DNA of 64,000 nt from Lonicera japonica (Eukaryota > Streptophyta > Magnoliopsida > Dipsacales > Caprifoliaceae), in assembly GCA_021464415.1 (NCBI GenBank), contig CM038468.1, positions 25,945,325-26,009,324 of the forward strand. The letters run 5' to 3'. The translations under genes and the position numbers were made by a program. The notes beneath the pieces were generated by a model, which did not search any database, was not told where the DNA came from, and saw only the letters and a program-made list of their open reading frames with translations. The stretch's first letter is position 1; each line of letters starts with the position of its first letter. Of this stretch, positions 1 to 11,572 are shown one piece after another.

Positions 1-173
1 TCTGTCATCGTCGTGGGCTTAGCTGCCACACCCAACAATGCCTTATGCAACTCCTGTTGGATCAAGACATCGCGCATTTGGCATTGCCACATGCCGAAAT
101 TGACCAACTTTCCGTCGAATTTCTCTACGTCAAACTTTATCGCTGACACCTTTGAGGTCTTAGAAGTAGTCAT
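1..173 (-). pseudogene. Ty1-copia gag, N-terminal fragment (runs off window)
   Basis: The minus strand opens with an ATG and stays open for 57 codons to the window edge. The reading includes KFDVEKFDG, then WQCQMRDVLIQQ and HKALLG, which is the usual start of plant Ty1-copia gag polyproteins. The gag protein forms the cytoplasmic particle that packages retroelement RNA. The start codon lies about 120 bp inside the primer-binding site, as expected for a 5' gag start. The rest of the element lies to the left of the window, so intactness cannot be judged. The call rests on motif recognition and on the LTR and primer site next to it. Confidence 0.75.
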
Positions 174-290
174 CTTCAATCACCAAAGAACTTGACAAAC
201 CAACAACGAGTCAAAGATTGAAAAAATCTCACCTTGGAATTTTATCAAACACTTGGCGTGCGACACAAATCCCACCTTTCTCGTTTTAGC

Positions 291-302
291 CTCTGATACC
301 AA
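291..302 (-). promoter_or_regulatory. tRNA-Met primer-binding site of the copia element
   Basis: On the minus strand this reads TTGGTATCAGAG, complementary to the 3' end of plant initiator tRNA-Met, the usual primer for Ty1-copia minus-strand DNA synthesis. It sits two bases from a TGTTG...-type LTR border and just before the gag ATG, in the order expected for the 5' end of a minus-strand element. Confidence 0.75.
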
Positions 303-304
303 TT

Positions 305-790
305 TGTTGCGCCAAACCGCTCACAACTGAGCACGACGCAACGTCGAGGGATCTCACAAGCTCACTTGGTTTACTCGAAAGAAGAAGCGACACAAAAAAG
401 GCACACCCACAATAGAGAAAATAGGAAATAAAGCAACAATCGTACAAAACAAGGTTTTACCGTGGTGTCGGCGTAAAAGCCAATAATCCACACAGACGAT
501 AGCTTATATTGATAATTGGAACAAAGGGTGATTACAAGCACACAAGAAAAAATTTCTCACAAAATTTAGCTCTCAACTAAATTCGAGGCAAAAACAAGTT
601 GGTGCACAAAATGAGCCAAAAACAACACTTAAAGGAAATTTGCCTTGGACCATGATCGATCATGGGCAACCCATGATCGATCATGGTGCCCACTGCCTCA
701 ATTTTCCAAAGTCCACCAAATGTGAGCCAAAACTCACACTCCGCATATTAGGACGTAAAAGTACTTTCAATTATTTTTTATAATTGTAGC
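305..790 (-). repeat. 5' LTR of the minus-strand copia element (outer edge uncertain)
   Basis: The inner border is clear: on the minus strand the LTR ends ...GCGCAACA two bases before the primer site. The body has LTR-like content, including a run resembling an R-U5 region. The outer border is a guess; no clean matching terminus or target duplication was found between about 620 and 850. A striking pair of 16-bp palindromes lies at 653-689. Confidence 0.5.
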
Positions 791-820
791 ATTTATGTGT
801 AAACCAGGAGAAGTAGTATG

Positions 821-843
821 CATATATATATATATATATATAT
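821..843. repeat. (AT)n microsatellite
   Basis: A run of about eleven TA dinucleotides. Similar AT tracts recur near 10141, 13248, 15241, 23176, 24101 and 43262; those next to the UGT promoters are shared by descent among the copies. Confidence 0.9.
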
Positions 844-1549
844 CGGTGTGGAGTATTTGAGGCGTTATTCGCTTCAGGGAAGCATCACTCAAGTCATCAA
901 GGAACAAGATAGTTGGCAAAGAGGATTGATAGCATAGACACCCTTGGGAGAGAGAGAGATAAAGAGAAGTGTTTAAAGTGAAGTAATATTCACAATGGTT
1001 ATTTTCTTTGGTAGTATGTATATTTATGGCTGTGAATGAACCGAAATGAATATGGGCAACGCTCTTTACAGAGAGCTGCTAGGAAATGTATTTTTCTCTC
1101 CACAAAAATATCTTTATGGTTGTTGTATATGTGGTAGTGTACACCGATGCCCCTTAGGTCGGTACCTAGGGGTGGATCTAAAATATTGAATTTAGGAGGG
1201 TTAAAACGCAAGCAAACTTTTTTTAACATAAAGGTAATTAAGAAAACAAACTCAAAATAAACTACATGTGAAAGACAATCAATTTTTTGTGTTGTTTTCT
1301 CCGAAATTTTATAATGTTACATCCCATTGTATACAAGATCAGAGTTTGTGTTTATATTTTTTAAGCTCTAAAGCTTATAAAATTTAAAAGAGCTAATACG
1401 ATGTAGCATGTTTATATGTCAACACGGAATACTACAAAAATTTTCAAAAATTTCCGAAGTACACGGGCAGGCCCCTTCCGTCAACACAGTCAGTACACCT
1501 ATCTGGCTAGTATAGCATTTTGCTATTAGTTTGACTTTCCAATTTCAAA
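844..1549. other. Intergenic, nothing recognised
   Basis: AT-rich DNA without a convincing reading frame, RNA gene or repeat boundary. The 76-codon minus-strand frame at 999-1229 has no recognisable domain and ordinary non-coding composition. Confidence 0.5.
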
Positions 1550-1770
1550 GGGTGTGTTTGGCGACCCCAATTCCATGCTATGGAATTGGAACTGATGCAT
1601 GGTTTTAGAATTCTATTGCTTGGATGGACAAAAAGGTCATGGTTTTGAAAATCCTCGGTAGAATCCTATAACTATCAATTTTAAAGGACTGAATTCCATA
1701 TGAATAGTAGAGTTTTCCAATTTCAATTTTCATTGAATTCTAAAATAATACTCACTATCAAACAACACCC
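1550..1770. mobile_element. Small inverted-repeat MITE
   Basis: The left end reads GGGTGTGTTTGGCGAC and the right end CTATCAAACAACACCC, whose complement starts GGGTGTTGTTTGATAG. These are imperfect terminal inverted repeats of about 16 bp around a 221-bp non-coding body. No target duplication is obvious, so the superfamily (hAT or PIF/Harbinger) is not assigned. Confidence 0.45.
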
Positions 1771-2059
1771 ATTCCACCCCAACCCATTTTCCCACCCCGT
1801 CCACCACAACACAAAGTACCCCCTTCCGACCACCCCTCAACCTCCCTCTAACCCACCAAAAACCACTTTACAGAAGCGCGCATTATTATAACTATATATA
1901 TTAGAAATGTACAATATATATAAAAATTCCTACGTACACATTTTATATACTATATAACTACAATACATATAATATATATGCACATATTATATATAGTAAA
2001 TATATGTATGTATATGTGTATTATATGTACACTATGTATATTACTAAACAACCTTCCCG

Positions 2060-2361
2060 CCACCACCTACTGATGGCACTTACTCTCAGAGCTCCAATCA
2101 AGCAGCTTGATCGGAACGTACTCTGGTGATCTATTTGGACTTCAGTAGTGGGTAGTGTGCTGGACGTTCTTCAAGATCGCTGTTTCTTTAAAATTTCAAA
2201 TGAATTCAATAAATCAACCAAACAAATAAATTTGGAATTATAATAAAATTCCAAATGAAAACTACATGCAATCCAAATAATAGTACTTTAATTATTTTGC
2301 ATTGCAATTCTAAGAATTGCAATTCTTATAAAATTACAAAACTGTGTAACCAAATGCACCC
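2060..2361. repeat. Flank of the UGT-A duplication block, with a MITE-type right end
   Basis: This stretch aligns with 15650-15920 upstream of the Mutator-like element in the B block, including a shared run around TTGATCGGAAC and the phrase AATTTGGAATTATAATAAAA. It ends in ACCAAATGCACCC, a terminus also seen at about 35239-35253. It is best read as the edge of the ancestral duplication carrying an old MITE. Confidence 0.55.
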
Positions 2362-2587
2362 TAATTAATTAAAGTGAGAAAATTACTCATGTCAAATATA
2401 AGTAAAATACACGAGTTTTGATTCATTTTTTGGCATTATATGGTAAAAAATGTCATACACGTGCAAGTATATTACGAGTTTTAGAAATAATACGCGCTCT
2501 ATCTGCTTCTAATTAATAACCTCTCCTTTTCTTTTCTTTTTTCAGTATGCTTTAAATTTATAATTTCATTTCATTTGGATGTACGAT

Positions 2588-2725
2588 TGATGTATCAAGC
2601 CTCACAATATATATATAATGAAATATTGTGTTTACCTTTTTGAGGGACGAAACAAAAATATTATTGAAATTGTCAGTTTTATGATTCCAATAAAAGATTC
2701 GGCCTTAAAATTAAGTGATTAATTC
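2588..2725. repeat. Duplicated flank (left of LINE insertion)
   Basis: Closely matches 19560-19705: both contain GATGTATCAAG, then AATATTGTGTTTA and AATATTATTGAAATTGT. In the B copy this segment continues directly into the sequence that lies at 7236 here, so the intervening 4.5 kb is an insertion. Confidence 0.7.
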
Positions 2726-2732
2726 AGACCAA

Positions 2733-2957
2733 AGTAACTCAAACTTTGGGCCTTGGATGCTGGCTTAGTCCAAGTCCAAAAGAAGGCAAACTCAAAGCGA
2801 GAATAACACAATTGGAAATGTTAATGGGATTAATACCCGTAACAGATTCAACTCGTTAGTTGGGTCCAACATGGGCCAAGCTAATAAGACTGGGAATGAT
2901 AAAGGAAAAAGAAAGGCATATGAGGAAAGCCCCCTCAATAGGGCTGAGTGCTAGAAA
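2733..2957 (+). pseudogene. LINE ORF1 C-terminal remnant
   Basis: The plus frame gives NFGPWMLA, then a basic stretch, RFNSLVGSN and KGKRKAYEE before a stop. The GPWML motif followed by a basic, low-complexity tail is typical of the nucleic-acid-binding ORF1 of plant L1 elements. A stop follows GPWMLA directly, so it is not translated as one protein. Confidence 0.6.
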
Positions 2958-3514
2958 TAACAATAGTATCTATATTGCTAAAAATAATAAAAATATGCCC
3001 TCTAAGTCTAATATAACTAATAGTTCCAATTTGGCTTTTACATAGGGAAAAGGAGGAGTAAACCAAGGGAATACACGAAGCTCGAGGACCACAACCACTA
3101 AAGCTGTTGGAAGGAAAATTGTCAGCAGAGGAAAAATCAAATCGAATATCGGTAATTTAAATATTGAAAAAGATACAAATATTGGGGCAAGTGAATCTCA
3201 AACGGTGACAACCTTTCAACCCATTACCCACAACCATCTTAACACAAATCCTGAGTATACTCTTCCATCTCAAACCACTGTAAACCACACCAGTCCAGAC
3301 TATCACAACCTTGCCCATGTCATCCAACTCGAGTTCCAACCGAGCTCAACAACGGAGAAAGACAAACCACCCCCCCAAACAGTAAAACCAACAGCTACAG
3401 AGTGACAAAGAACACTATAGCATTTCTGATGGAAGCGGTAAAGGAGGAAATTGTGCTAGTAAAGGTACTTTGGAGCATCAACCAAGTACAAATCTCGACA
3501 AACCTAGAGAATTT

Positions 3515-3734
3515 CTAAGGGATCAGACCATGGAACCATAAGGTACAAATTGTTTGTAATGGCCCCAGGCTTACATGGTCTAACAATCGAGGCGGGTTTG
3601 CTAATACTCTCATTAGGCTTGACCGCGCACTTGCTAACCCCGATTGGAGAATCAAATTCCCTAAAGCGTCTGTAAGCAATCTGCCAAGGTCCTACTTGGA
3701 TCACTGCCCAATGCTTATCTTACCATAAGGTAAT
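3515..3734 (+). pseudogene. LINE endonuclease remnant (C-terminal part)
   Basis: The frame reads LTWSNNRGGFANT, then RLDRALANPDW, SNLPRSYLDHCP and a stop. This is the end of the apurinic-type endonuclease domain of plant LINEs: the W-S-N-N, R-L-D-R and the final S/L-D-H motif with the catalytic histidine. The first roughly 170 residues, with the other catalytic residues, are missing, so an internal deletion joined ORF1 to the end of the endonuclease. Confidence 0.7.
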
Positions 3735-6700
3735 TTGAACTCCCATCATGGTACTACTAAAAAACGCCATTTGCGTTTTTTAGAAGCTTGGCTCCACCAC
3801 CCAAATTTTATTGACGTTTTTAAAAATGCTTGGGCATACAACACCCCCCTGGGTACAAATCTTAAAAACTTCAAAGAGCATGCCATGATTTGGAATAAAC
3901 AAGTTTTTGGAAACATCTTTTTTAAAAAAGGCAGAATTAAAGCTCGCTTAAGGGGTATCCAAATGGCCCAAGAAAGAAACTTTTCTCATAACTTAGATAT
4001 TCTTGAACGCAATCTAAAAAAAGATCTTATAAATATCCTTAGAGAAGAGGAAATTATTTGGTATCAAAAGTCTAGAGTGAACTGGCTATCCCAATGGGAT
4101 AGAAATACCAAATTTTTCCATCTCTCTACAATTATTCAGCGTAAAAAGAATAGAATTGATAAACTGAAAGTCAATGGTGATTGGGTGGAGGATCAGTCAG
4201 CCCTTACTATGCATATTGTTAATAATTTTAATGCTCTCTTTAAATGTGATAGTAACATTTGCTTGGGGGATATCCAATTCCCGCCTAGCCCTCGCATTAC
4301 CCAAAGAGAGAATATGACTATCACAGCCCCTGTGAGTTTATTTAAAGTTAAAAAGGCAATTTTTAGTATGAAACCTTGGAAGGCTCTAGGCCCTGATGGC
4401 TTCCAGCCAAAAAAATTCCAATTTTTTTGGGATGATATTAGTGGGGATGTTCTTCACTTTGTTAAACAATGCTTTCAAAATTGGTCTTTTCCTAATGAGT
4501 TTAATAAATGTTTTATCACTCTTATCTTTAAAATTGATAACTCGGAGTCTATCAATTTTTTTAGACTGATTATGCTTTGCAATGTCATTTACAAAATCGT
4601 CACTAGAGTTATAGTTAATAGAATTAGGCCCCTTCTTAAAAGAATTGTTGGCCCGGCCCAAGCTAGTTTTATCCCAGGACGTCAATCTTCGGATAACATC
4701 ATTATCACCCAAGAAGTTATCCACACCCTTGAAAAAAAAGGTTGCAAAGATGGAGGTATCATCTTCAAAATTGATTTGGAAAAAGATTACGATAGAATTT
4801 CAAAGTGCTCTTTCTTGAAAAATGCCTTGAGTCGTTTAATTTTGATAAAAATTGGACTAATTTGGTTATGAGTTGTGTGACCAAAGGGGAGACTTCTATC
4901 TTATGGAATGGGGAACCTCTCCAACCCTTCTCTAATGGTAGGGGCCTTAGACAAGGTGACCCTCTCTCTCCCTATTTATTCGCGCTTTGCTTTGAATACC
5001 TCTCTAATCTCATTAATGAGGCAGTGGAAAATCAGAATTGGATTAGTATCAAAGCGGCTAACTCCGGGGTGACTATCTCGCATCTCATGTTTGCAGATGA
5101 TTTAATTCTTTTTACGAAAGCCGAGGAAAATAATTCTATGGTTGTTATGGACATTCTTAACACCTTTTGTAGTCACTCGGGTCAAAAAATTAACTTTCAA
5201 AAATCTAAACTTTATATCTCCCCTAATGTTGACCAAAGGGAAGCGGCTAGTTTCAGCCGCATTTGTGGGATGGTTTATACCAAAGACTTGGGTATCTACC
5301 TGGGTGCCCCCTTGATACATGGCAGACTTCGTAATAATCATTTTGACTTTATCATTGATAAGTTGCAACGCAAGTTAAGTGGGTGGAAGGTGAATACTCT
5401 CTCCCTTGCGGGGAGGACTACTCTCATTCAATTCGTGACTTCCATAATACCCAACTATACTATGCAAACTTTCAAGATCCCAAAAAATGTTTGTGAGAGA
5501 ATTGATAGACTGAATCGTAATTTTTTATGGGGTCAAAAAAGAGACAAGAACAAAATTCACCTTGTCAATTGGAGAAAGGTTTGCAAGCCTAAAAAATTTG
5601 GGGGCTTAGGCATTCGCTCTTGTGTCGAGAATAATAAAGCGAGTCTATCTAAGCTTGGTTGGCATGTGATAAATGAGAAAGATCCTCTTTGGATCAAAGT
5701 GATGAAAAATAAATACAAAATCCCTCACAATCCTAGGAATTGGAAAAAAGACAAGGGAGGTTCTCACATTTGGAGAGGAATCCGAGATGTGAAGGATATC
5801 CTCTCTGAAACGATCAAGTGGACTGTGGGAAATGGCACCAGTACTTCTCTTCGGGAAGATTGGTGGTGTGGGAAAGATAGCTTCCAAGCTAGATGGGGGC
5901 AAAATTTAAATTTGCTTGATAATTCTGTGGTTCAAGATATTATAAATGGTGATGAAAATTGGGATATTGCGAAAGTTACTGCCTTGATTTCGGCGGCAGC
6001 AATTAATGATGTTCTTAGCACTCCCCTCCCCTTTTCTAATATGAGCATGACAAATAATACTCCATCTTGGGGCCTATCTGGTAATGGTAAATTCTCTATA
6101 GGATCTTGTTATTTGCATATCCTAAATAGAGAGGGCATCATTACTAGTAGAGACCCGAATAGGAAGTGGCTTTGGAAATTGAAACTTCCCATAAGAATTA
6201 TTTAATTCATGTGGCTTGTTAAGTTAGACAGGATTCTTCACAATCAAATGTGTGTGAGGCGTGGTATCACTAATATATCTTCTTGTAAGCACTGTGGGCT
6301 GGAAGAAACTACAAATCATATCTTTCGTGCGTGCTCATGTGTGGGAAAAGTGTGGAGTCTCATTTTAGGGGTTGACTCTTATGACCCGAGAGATACTATT
6401 TTTTTCATTTGGCTTGATGCCAACTTAAAAAGCAAAGAGAAGCGTACCAATAATGTTAACTGGGCAACGATTTTTGCTTCTACTATGTGGCATATTTGGA
6501 AAATGCGGAACGAGTTACAATTCAATGACAAAGCTCAAAATGAAAACCTTGTGGCCACCACGAGCTTAAACTTTCCCAAGGAAGTATCCACTGCTTTTGA
6601 GAATAATTCTCAAAGCAATTCAAACCATGAGGAAAGACTAATATGTTGGACTTTTCCCTGTGCAGGTTGTATTAAAATTAATACGGACGGAAGTAGCTCC

Positions 6701-7144
6701 TTGGAAGATCAGAAAGGAGGGTTTGGAGGGCTTGTTAGAACGGACCAAGGAAAGTGGGTCGAAGGTTTTTGCGGGTACATTGGGTACGCTAATGCTCTTA
6801 AAGCGGAACTTTGGGGTATTAGACACGCCCTCAAACTTTGCAAGGAGAGGAATTGAAAAAGAATAGCCATTGAAACTGACTGCCTCAACGCCGTTAACCT
6901 CGTCAAAGATTCGGAAGAAGATGAAGAAAACAACCCAAACAGAATGCTCATTGATGATTGCAGAACTCTTATCTTAGAGATGGAAGCCCAGTTAACCCAA
7001 ATTCCTCGGAGGGCTAATAAATGTGCGGACGTTCTAGCCCACATGGGAAGTGAACAAACCGAACAAAAAGTCAGGATGCTTATTCTCATGAATGAAGTTA
7101 TAGAAGAAATGGAGTGTGATATGAGAGAAGTGGCCTATGGGTGA
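3735..7144 (+). pseudogene. LINE reverse transcriptase - RNase H (broken ORF2)
   Basis: Three open stretches make up one former protein. The first (to 4871) has the fingers region and palm motif A (FKIDLEKDYDRIS). A frameshift near 4800-4830 leads into the second (to 6205) with GLRQGDPLSP and the catalytic FADD box. After an in-frame TAA at 6203-6205 comes a zinc-knuckle linker (CKHCG...H...C). A further in-frame TGA at 6854-6856 interrupts the RNase H domain, which starts at KINTDGSS and ends near RRANKCADVLAH. Catalytic residues of the reverse transcriptase are still readable, so the element is fairly young. Confidence 0.85.
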
Positions 7145-7235
7145 ACTTAACTGCCCTCTCCTCCTTTTCTTTGTTTTCTGTTTTTTTGTTTGCTTGCCTG
7201 TTTTTCTATCTCCCTGTAGCAAAAAAAAAAAAAAA
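7145..7235 (+). other. LINE 3' UTR and poly(A) tail
   Basis: A T-rich untranslated stretch follows the last LINE stop codon and ends in about fifteen A residues, then TTGTACTCAC, which is host DNA shared with the B block at 19713. Confidence 0.75.
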
Positions 7236-8070
7236 TTGTACTCACATATGGTGCCTAATTTCGAGTTTTGCTCTCATTTTTTTTCCTTTCCTCGAACCAC
7301 TAGCTTGATCTATCCACCTATTTTATAAATAAATAAAACAGAAAGGCACAACGTTTTATGCATAACAACACTAAGTTTATTAAAAGGTAGACTTAATCAT
7401 CCATTAAATCACCTCTTTTTCCCTTCCCAAGAATTAAAAGTACACGCATAAAATATCGAATCAAAGTAAGAGTACACATGCTAATTAAACATAAAAAAAA
7501 TATATTTCCCACGTTATTATACACTACATTTCCTTACTACTTTGTCTCTTCTCAATCATTTTTTTTTTAAAAAAAAATATCATAATTTTAAATATAAAAA
7601 TTGAAGTTTAACAAAGTTTATATATATCTGAAACTCATTAATCGAGATTCATTAAACTATCTCGATTAGACAAAATTTATTGTGATTAAAAAATATATCA
7701 TATTTATTGGGGAAGGAACCATATTAGAGCAAAGTGGAAAATTTAGTCTAGCGTATTATTGTTTGGTTAACAGTTCAAGGCATTGGGTTTAAATGGTTCA
7801 TTCTATAATCATATTTGAAAGAAAAACACATTATATTTTCATTTAAAAAAAAAGACGCTCCTTTTGCTTTACCTAAAGCACCGTTTATCCATTTATTTAT
7901 CATTTCTTTTTAATAAACAACATTCAGTTACCGCAAAGCCGCCACCATAATCCACCACTGCCAGATTTTTGGTGACCACTGCTGGAGTGTTGAGACCTTA
8001 TCAGAAATCGGACAATCAATAATAGAGTACTGAGACCACGTTGAAACTTCATCACAAGTAGTGAGAATAT
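7236..8070. repeat. UGT duplication block, A copy, distal part
   Basis: Nearly collinear with 19711-20600 and, from about 7700, with 26030-26395. Landmarks shared by the copies include CTAGCTTGATCTATCCACC, GGGAAGGAACCATATTAG and the CCACCACTGCC stretch. No coding potential was seen. The shared sequence is evidence that the array arose by segmental duplication rather than by gene conversion of the coding part only. Confidence 0.75.
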
Positions 8071-9160
8071 AATTTTGATGGAGATAATTACATTAGCAAG
8101 GCCATGTTGTTGAAATCAAAGGGCTCCGGGACCAGCAGCATCAGGCTTGGCGTCTATTTCTAATGGATTCTAGCAATGCCAAGGTTTGTAGAGTCAGCCC
8201 ACCGTATCCATTTGAAACTTTGTGTAAGAATGGCTTTTGAGAGCATCAATGACATATATATCTAGGGAAGTACCGGGAAAAATGAGAGGATATTAAAGAA
8301 GAATAATATAATTTACGGTATGTTCTAGTACATATTTTCCTTTTCACCTTGCAAGATCCGAAGGCAAGTGTTTTTTCAAAAGCTCGTTGTTAGGAGACGA
8401 AGTGCTGCTCAAAATGCAAGTCAAGGTGTGTAAGGCGGCTTCCTCCTGAGAATTTTACTGATGTAATTTCATCATTTTGTATGCAGAATATTGGTTCTGC
8501 GGGTGGCCTATGAAGAGACTAGTTGCGTAAGCTCCCATTTCCCTTCTATTTTCTTGCTTATATTGAACTTCTATGTCACTCAGTGCGCTTCTATTTTCTC
8601 GCTTGTTTGCAATCAGTTATGCCATTAGCTATCCGAATGAACTTGTTTATCCTGCGCACTTACTCAACACCCTGCTGCTGCTGCTTCTTCTTAATTTTGT
8701 CTCTGATAGAAGAAGAGGATATTGGGCGATGAGGTTGTCGATTTTTTTGTCCCCGGAGAAGTCCTAGTTAGTCCGAGTCCATAAGATCACCAAGGTAATT
8801 ATTTGTATTTACTTCATAGAAATTTTGCTTGTCCCTCTTTTACAAATTTTGCTTGTCCCTGAAACAAATACTTTTTGGCTTCTTGTCGAAATTGGACTTG
8901 CCCCATTTTTTGTAACTATCTTAGCCTATGCCCCCTGGATGATGTCTAAAAGAAAAAACTCGTGTCTTGAATTTCGGCAACTAAAAAAAAAAAAACCAAT
9001 CGACTCTTAATTTAAGATGGAAGGAATATTAGTTTTCGACTCATTTCACTTTAACAATGAAAAACAAAATTTAGTAAACCAAGTTATATGGACATATATA
9101 TGTGGGATATTACTTTAAACCCCAAATTTGTTGCACATATATATAGGTTCATTTTCTCCT
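8071..9160. other. Unique insertion relative to B block, nothing recognised
   Basis: This DNA has no counterpart in the B block and is less AT-rich than its surroundings. Splice-like signals (TTTGTATGCAG near 8485) and several short frames are present but no domain was recognised. It could be the body of an unidentified transposon or a captured gene fragment. Confidence 0.35.
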
Positions 9161-9653
9161 CTCTGTGTATTTTAAGGCCATCTCTAATGGTAATTTCTAT
9201 TTTTGCATTTCTATCCTATGTGTCATGGACCTTGTAAAAAATTTCTATGTTTAATTGCTAATATATTTACATGGGTAGAAAGGATAGAAAAAAATGGTTT
9301 CCAGTGGTGTATCGTTTCATCCGTTTTTGTCATTTATTTAAGAAGATAGATAATTAGTGAGTTTAGTGATATCTAATTAGATTGTTCCATATCATATAGG
9401 GAATTTCTATCACTATATAACTCACCTTCCACCTCATATAAAAATAGTTATGGTAATGACTTTTAGAGCACTTTTTTTTTTCTAATATAAAAATTTACTT
9501 GAATAAAAATGACTATTGAAAATAGTATGAGATCCTATCATTGGGCTGGAAGTTTTTCAATAGATTGTTCTCCGGTGTTGAAATTGTCTTAAATTGATAA
9601 CCACCTCAGTGGAAAATCAATTTAGATTGCTCGTGTGAAAAATATGGACTATT
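9161..9653. other. AT-rich intergenic, possible old MITE
   Basis: The phrase GGCCATCTCTAATGG at 9176-9190 resembles the end of a common plant MITE type, but the partner end near 9575 matches poorly. No gene was seen. Confidence 0.3.
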
Positions 9654-9949
9654 AGGTTCCGTTTGATAACAATATAAAAAATGAAAATAAAAATAATTAA
9701 TTTTAGCGAAAAGATGGAAAATAAGTTGAAGCATATAGTGAGATACTCTCCATCTCATATTTATTTTTGTAAGTATATGTCTTCTATTATCCTTTAATAT
9801 TTTGTGAAAAAAAAATTTCCTCCATCACAAAAAAAAAATTTGTCATAAAAAAAAAGCAAAAAGTAAGATTTAATCTTATTACCCTCAATTTATTTTTCAT
9901 CTTCTAACTTAAATTATTATTTTTTTTATGTTGATATTAAAAAGAACCT
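9654..9949. mobile_element. MITE with AGGTTCCGTTTGATAA ends
   Basis: The left end is AGGTTCCGTTTGATAACAAT and the right end is its imperfect complement (TTGATATTAAAAAGAACCT). The same family is seen at 31819-32125, with a fragment at 32256. The body is AT-rich and non-coding. The ends suit a hAT-type non-autonomous element. Confidence 0.5.
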
Positions 9950-10136
9950 TAAATTTAAATTTAATGGTTGATATTTTCATCCTCGCTCAAAATTTGAACC
10001 GTCAAATTTAAATCTAACGGTTCAGATCTTCCAACTTAATTCTGGAGTATTAAAAATCTGAGTTGAGTTAGTGAGCCATATGGGTTAGCTAACTTGAGGT
10101 TAGTCAGTTGAGCCATGTCTAATCATCTGAGCCGCC

Positions 10137-10168
<32 letters not shown>

Positions 10169-11113
10169 CTTTGGCCTGTATTGCGCTTTGAATTTTGGCC
10201 TACCGCGCGGTCCAAAATATATACTCCACGTAAATATTGTCTGCACAGTATCCATACTATTGTCCATGGCGAATATGTTAATATGATAAATATATTATTT
10301 AGTGATTAACATAATGAACATAAATTAATTGATAAATTTATTTTAATATGATAAAGAATGGACAAATTTATCTCATACAAGTGTGTTACTACTTGCACAC
10401 TCAAGATAAATAAAAAAAAAACGCATACGAGTAAATTTTACTCTTATTAGTTACAAGAATAAACTTCACTTATATGACAAATAAGAAAAAATTATTCATA
10501 TGAATAAGCTTCACTTGTATGAGTTTTAAGAATAAGTTTCACTCGAATGAGTCGTAAGATTAAGCTTCACTCTTATGGCATTTTATTTTTGCATTTTTTA
10601 ATTTATGTACTATTCGAGTGTGCCAAGCCTTTTCGCAATTTTTGTACCATATTTGCGATAACATGTAAAGAAATTTAGTACTATATTTACAAATTTAGAC
10701 TTAAGTTTTATAAAGACGATGCTCTTACAATGAATTGTGGCGAAGAAACTATTCATCCTTGCAAATAACCCATATACCCAAATGCTATGTTAATTTAGTG
10801 CTTGTTTGGTTGTGCAAAATATCTAATTTATAATTGTTTCATTGTAAATTAAAAAATTATAAAGTTTTCCATTTCAACAAAAAAAATTTGTGGTGTAATT
10901 TTTTCCGTATAAATTTGTATAATAGATATAAATTACACAATTTCAACAATATCGCTAGGTTTTCTTATTTAATCTTTTACCCTTTAATTTAAGTTTATAA
11001 TTTTTTATAACTAAACGTTCAAACTAAATAATTTATAAATTAAATTATTTTGAATTATCTAATTTATAAATTAGAGGGGAACTCATGAAAAAAATTAAGA
11101 AACAAACGTATTA
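9950..11113. other. AT-rich intergenic between insertion and UGT-A terminator side
   Basis: Contains a TA microsatellite at about 10141-10168 and repeated ACTTGTATGAG/ACTCGAATGAG words at 10440-10580, but no gene. From about 10980 it aligns with 21130-21300 of the B block. Confidence 0.4.
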
Positions 11114-11365
11114 CTCCATCCGTCCCAAATTGCTGGTCCTTCTTTCCTTTTTTGGATGTCCTCAAAATAAACGTATACTTTCCATAAAAAGAAAATATAT
11201 ACTTATTTTCCCCTTTTGTACTTTCACTTTTAAAGTAAAAGTTTTAAATAAAGTAAAGGATAAAAGAAAAAGTTAATATAAATTAAGCAAAAATGCAATG
11301 ATAATATTATGTCTTTAATAAATTAGATTTCTCAAATAGAACCAGCAATTTATGACGGATTGGAG
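11114..11365. mobile_element. Stowaway-type MITE
   Basis: The ends are CTCCATCCGTCCCAAATTGC and GCAATTTATGACGGATTGGAG, imperfect inverted repeats flanked by TA on both sides. This is the signature of Tc1/mariner-type Stowaway elements in plants. The related element at 14786-15036 shares the internal phrase GGTCCTTCTTTCCTTTTTTGG. Confidence 0.75.
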
Positions 11366-11572
11366 TAATAATCATATTATACACATCCTTATCTAAAAAA
11401 AGTAGAAAAAAAAAAAAGTAAAGTAAAGATAATATACATCTATCATTGATGTGAACACGTACCAAACAGCACACTAATAATATCGCACGCAATTCGAGGG
11501 CCAATAATTGATGTACAACTGAATCCATTTTGCTGCAGAAGTCAACATCTTGCCCACAGTAATCAAACCATC

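Larger units (their letters stand above)
2726..7235 (+). mobile_element. 5'-truncated L1-type LINE retrotransposon with poly(A) tail
   Basis: The element holds, in order, the C-terminal part of ORF1, a remnant of the endonuclease, reverse transcriptase, a zinc-knuckle linker, RNase H, a 3' UTR and an A15 tract at 7220-7234. This is the domain order of plant L1-type LINEs that carry an RNase H. It begins in the middle of ORF1, as expected for incomplete target-primed reverse transcription. The B block (19690-19720) is an empty site. No clean target duplication could be assigned. The element carries a frameshift and stops and cannot be autonomous. Confidence 0.85.

Noticed and set aside
653..689. 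Palindromic pair as a transcription terminator or bacterial-type operator
   Set aside because: The context is a plant LTR; a bacterial reading makes no sense here.
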